Shown here one piece after another: positions 61,813 to 64,000 of a stretch of 64,000 nucleotides of DNA (position 1 is its first letter; every line of letters begins with the position of its first letter). Both the position numbers and the translations under genes were made by a program. The notes under the pieces are model-generated. The model was not told the DNA's origin, did not search any database, and worked only from the letters and a program-made list of their open reading frames with translations. The DNA is from Paenibacillus rigui (GTDB lineage: Bacteria; Bacillota; Bacilli; Paenibacillales; NBRC-103111), in contig NZ_NMQW01000033.1 of assembly GCF_002234615.1 (NCBI RefSeq), positions 169,954-233,953 of the forward strand, in the 5' to 3' direction.

Positions 61813-62448
61813 TTAAGAGTTTTCTTTTTTATAAAACAAATATAAGACGACGATAAACAGGATGGAAACTACGGCTAAATCCAACGGCACCAGATGATCC
61901 CACACGAAAAAGGAGAGGACCCGGATGCAGATGGAGAAGGCACCCAGCACCAGAATGATCTTAATCCAACGCGGCGTTGGTCCCGTGCACTTCACCGGAT
62001 AGGACGGGATAAATGTAAAGCCGCGGCGGAATCGATACAGCAGCCATGTCACGGTGTACATATAGAGCGCGGCAAATAATCTCACCTTGATCGGCAGCGG
62101 TTTGGGAAAGCTTAGCTGCTCAAGGCTCCAGCCCGTGAGAGCGAATCTGGATACGAATAAGGACAATATACAGAACGCATAAGTGGCCAATACCATAATA
62201 AGAGCGTGCAGCCAGTGAATTTTGAAAAACAGGATAATACAGGCAAATAACAGAATTGTAAAAATAAGCGGCTTAAAATCATGTAAATGAAGCATAGGGG
62301 CAAAATAAGCGCCCTGCGTTAAAATGACCGAAGTGAAAAATAGCTGCTTCCGGTAGGCGGAGAGCCGAAACCGAAAGAGTGCAAAGCAAAAAACCGTAAC
62401 GGAAGACCACACTATAAAATAAGTGAAAATTTCTCTAAGCTGCGTCAT
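61813..62448 (-). CDS. Polytopic membrane protein paired with XRE-LytTR regulator
   Basis: The ATG at 62448 follows AGAAAGG; the TTG at 62469 is unlikely. The 211-residue protein has about six hydrophobic helices and no soluble domain, resembling the sensor part of AgrC-like kinases without the kinase. It starts 45 nt after the XRE-LytTR gene on the same strand. By analogy with HdrM/BrsM partners of LytTR regulators, it may hold the regulator inactive at the membrane. That role is inferred. Confidence 0.7.
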   Translation of the reverse strand: MTQLREIFTYFIVWSSVTVFCFALFRFRLSAYRKQLFFTSVILTQGAYFAPMLHLHDFKPLIFTILLFACIILFFKIHWLHALIMVLATYAFCILSLFVSRFALTGWSLEQLSFPKPLPIKVRLFAALYMYTVTWLLYRFRRGFTFIPSYPVKCTGPTPRWIKIILVLGAFSICIRVLSFFVWDHLVPLDLAVVSILFIVVLYLFYKKENS

Positions 62449-62493
62449 GTGAACCTTTCTGTCTGTCAAAACGGATGATGTAATTGTAGTTGG

Positions 62494-63159
62494 TTATTCG
62501 GAAGGGACGACCGCTGCTGTGCCGCTCCCAACGGTGCCGAAGGAATATTCCAGGCAAGTTTGATTGTTTTTGGCAATAGTCCGAAGGATCAGTTCGTGGT
62601 ATTTGCGTTGACGCAAAGCGGACAGGGTCAGTGCAGGTCCGGTACCCTCCACATCGAAATAAAGCTTGCCCCCGCGTTCGTCATATTTGCGAATATGCTG
62701 GAAATTAACATATAGATCCGTGTCGATCTTTTTGTAATCCCGCTCATCCAACAAATCCAGGAAACGGCTGAAATCCTTTAAAGAATTGATGTTTCTTGTC
62801 ACTCTTTGCTCTTGATTGCAATACAAAATATCTTTCATCCCGATTTGAATGTAATGGATGGCAGAGAGATCGATTGACGACGTATCCGAAGCTGTCTCTG
62901 TAAACGTTTGTTCCTCTGCCAAATGTCCCGCTTTGATCATGAGGTCGGTATAGGAGTAATCATAGGCTAGCGACAATTTTTGCAGAGTATCCGGGGAAGG
63001 TGTTATTTTCTCATTGGTGGAGCGGTTTCTTTCCAATTCCAAGTCTCGTATGTATGCATGTGATAAGCCGCTCTTTTTGGCCGCTTCCCGCAAGGACATC
63101 GATCCTCGCAAGCTCTCCAGAAATTTACCGAAATCGGGGATAGGTTGTCCCACTGTCAT
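62494..63159 (-). CDS. XRE-LytTR fusion transcriptional regulator
   Basis: The start is the ATG at 63159, behind AAAGGGG. The 221-residue product has an N-terminal XRE helix-turn-helix (FGKFLESLRGSMSLREAAKK, SGLSHAYIRDLELERN; about residues 10-75). A LytTR-like DNA-binding domain follows near residues 110-200 (DILYCNQEQRV, YKKIDTDLYVNFQHIRKYD, ALTLSALRQRKYHEL). Two DNA-binding modules in one protein is unusual; LytTR domains are normally joined to a receiver. It is followed by a six-helix membrane protein, which recalls LytTR regulatory systems. Confidence 0.82.
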   Translation of the reverse strand: MTVGQPIPDFGKFLESLRGSMSLREAAKKSGLSHAYIRDLELERNRSTNEKITPSPDTLQKLSLAYDYSYTDLMIKAGHLAEEQTFTETASDTSSIDLSAIHYIQIGMKDILYCNQEQRVTRNINSLKDFSRFLDLLDERDYKKIDTDLYVNFQHIRKYDERGGKLYFDVEGTGPALTLSALRQRKYHELILRTIAKNNQTCLEYSFGTVGSGTAAVVPSE

Positions 63160-63296
63160 CACCCCTTTCTGTACTATTGTAAAGGACGGAGGATTGAAAA
63201 TAAATAGGAGCCCCAAAAATGTCGATTTTACGGGATCAATTATGGAATATGTTATGGTATAGACCTAAAAATTAGCTAATAAATATAAGGTATGGC

Positions 63297-63325
63297 TTGA
63301 CGAATTGTAGTATGAATACTACAGT
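63297..63325 (+). promoter_or_regulatory. Promoter with overlapping palindrome upstream of the 145-aa gene
   Basis: A -35 TTGACG (63297-63302) is separated by 17 bp from a -10-like TACAGT (63320-63325). The palindrome GTAGTAT-GA-ATACTAC (63307-63322) fills most of the spacer and enters the -10, so a bound regulator would block it. It lies between the XRE-LytTR gene and the divergent 145-residue gene. Confidence 0.55.
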
Positions 63326-63370
63326 GGAATAGAAGGAGAAATAAACCACATCATGAGGGGGACCGTGTTG

Positions 63371-63808
63371 ATGAGAGACAAAATTATGAACCGATGGAGC
63401 ACGTACGAACCCTTTTTTGTGGAGTTTAACGGCTATAAAATTGCGGATATCGTGATCACAAGCCATGCTTTGTCGCGTTGGGCGGAGCGTGTGGAGAACG
63501 AAGCTGGAGGCATAGAGCCCATATGCTCATTTTTGTGGGAAACGCTCAAGGATCATCGAATTCAGCCCTACTATGAGCATGAAAAGGACGTTTATTTAAT
63601 CGATGAGGATTTGGTCATGGTGGCCGAATTCGTAGAATTGAAGGATGAAATCGATATTGCCGGTAACCCGTTACATAAAATGATTATCGTGACCTTCCTT
63701 GGCAAAGTGTCCGAGGATATTCAATTGAGAGATCTGAAAGCGTATTATTCTTGGCTCCGCCATTCGCGGCGGATGACCTTGGTGAAGCACGGACGTAAGC
63801 AAAAATAA
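63371..63808 (+). CDS. Hypothetical protein, 145 aa
   Basis: GAGGGGG lies 10 nt before the ATG at 63371; 63353 is an alternative. The 145-residue protein is soluble and not recognised. It has an SHALSRWAERV segment and a C-terminal basic end (LRHSRRMTLVKHGRKQK), which recall small RelE- or DUF4258-type folds, but the match is weak. It is divergent from the XRE-LytTR regulator and shares its promoter region, so it may be a regulated target. Confidence 0.62.
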   Translation: MRDKIMNRWSTYEPFFVEFNGYKIADIVITSHALSRWAERVENEAGGIEPICSFLWETLKDHRIQPYYEHEKDVYLIDEDLVMVAEFVELKDEIDIAGNPLHKMIIVTFLGKVSEDIQLRDLKAYYSWLRHSRRMTLVKHGRKQK

Positions 63809-63872
63809 AACCATTCCTTTACAGAAAAAGCATGCGGCTTCTTTAGAGGCCACTGAAAAACTGGCGGAGTGG

Positions 63873-63989
63873 ACGGAATCGTTCTGCAGAAGTGTAAGCG
63901 TTCGCCTTTGTCCCCGGATTTTGACCGCTATAAGCGGGTTGAAATGGATAAAATCCGGGGACAACAGCGATCGGAAGAATGATCCGTCC
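63873..63989. repeat. Long imperfect palindrome (possible repeat element)
   Basis: Outer arms GGACGGA (63873-63879) and TCCGTCC (63983-63989) enclose perfect inner arms TGTCCCCGGATTTT (63909-63922) and AAAATCCGGGGACA (63950-63963). A nested CCGCT-ATA-AGCGG stem (63925-63937) sits at the centre. I see no coding frame in it. The layout is that of a structured intergenic repeat. Confidence 0.7.
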
Positions 63990-64000
63990 ATGCAGCCGTA

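Noticed and set aside
1..64000. CRISPR arrays, tRNA/rRNA genes, transposases, prophage genes
   Set aside because: No regularly spaced direct repeats, cloverleaf patterns, DDE transposases, integrases or phage structural genes could be recognised.

Overview
The window reads as a chromosomal segment of a spore-forming Firmicute of the Paenibacillaceae, probably Paenibacillus or a close relative. The evidence is two sugar ABC transport loci each paired with a YesM/YesN-type two-component system, a YjcZ-type sporulation peptide, DUF1540 and YtxH proteins, purine-rich Shine-Dalgarno sites with frequent GTG/TTG starts, and classic Firmicute riboswitches (FMN and c-di-AMP). I see no rRNA, tRNA, CRISPR array, transposase or prophage. 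The genus is an inference.

Layout. 1-3.3 kb: htpG behind a sigma-A promoter and a CIRCE operator, then a convergent membrane diguanylate cyclase. 3.5-11.3 kb: a nucleotide-sugar and glycosyltransferase cluster (glycosyltransferase, CDP-glucose synthase, CDP-glucose 4,6-dehydratase, sugar C-methyltransferase, SDR reductase/epimerase, a second glycosyltransferase, and a metallo-beta-lactamase-fold protein with a C-terminal Rieske domain). A sigma-K-like promoter precedes it, so a late-sporulation surface glycan is a reasonable hypothesis. 11.35-19.2 kb: a seven-gene minus-strand sugar-uptake locus (histidine kinase, response regulator, binding lipoprotein, TIM-barrel protein, two permeases, FAD oxidoreductase). 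19.4-26.4 kb: small sporulation-type and housekeeping genes, a glycosyltransferase, a polysaccharide deacetylase, an FMN riboswitch ahead of an EamA transporter, and a divergent SRAP-like protein. 26.6-32.6 kb: a second sugar ABC locus on the plus strand, also without an ATPase gene.

32.7-37.6 kb: a YbaK-type deacylase coupled to a DNA-glycosylase-like protein, a CAP-domain secreted protein under a c-di-AMP riboswitch, a 2-hydroxyacid dehydrogenase and an aldose epimerase. 37.9-45.2 kb: a signalling block with a large hybrid kinase, an OmpR-type regulator, a LuxR-type regulator and a PAS-GGDEF-EAL protein. 45.4-54.4 kb: mixed metabolism, with a sugar isomerase, small membrane proteins, an azoreductase with a YodB-like operator, thiO-tenI divergent from thiD, a HepT-like protein and a SufR-like Fe-S regulator. 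54.4-58 kb: a DUF2339 membrane protein, a KDPG-type aldolase and DUF948/YtxH proteins. 58.1-64 kb: cell-surface and regulatory genes, including a Pro/Thr-linker secreted protein, a KPE-repeat secreted protein, a phosphodiester glycosidase, an XRE-LytTR fusion regulator with its own membrane protein, and a long imperfect palindrome at the right edge.

The strongest candidates for something new are the MBL-Rieske protein within the CDP-sugar cluster, the XRE-LytTR/membrane-protein pair, the FMN-riboswitch-controlled EamA transporter, and the SRAP-like protein that keeps Cys2 but seems to have lost the other catalytic residues.
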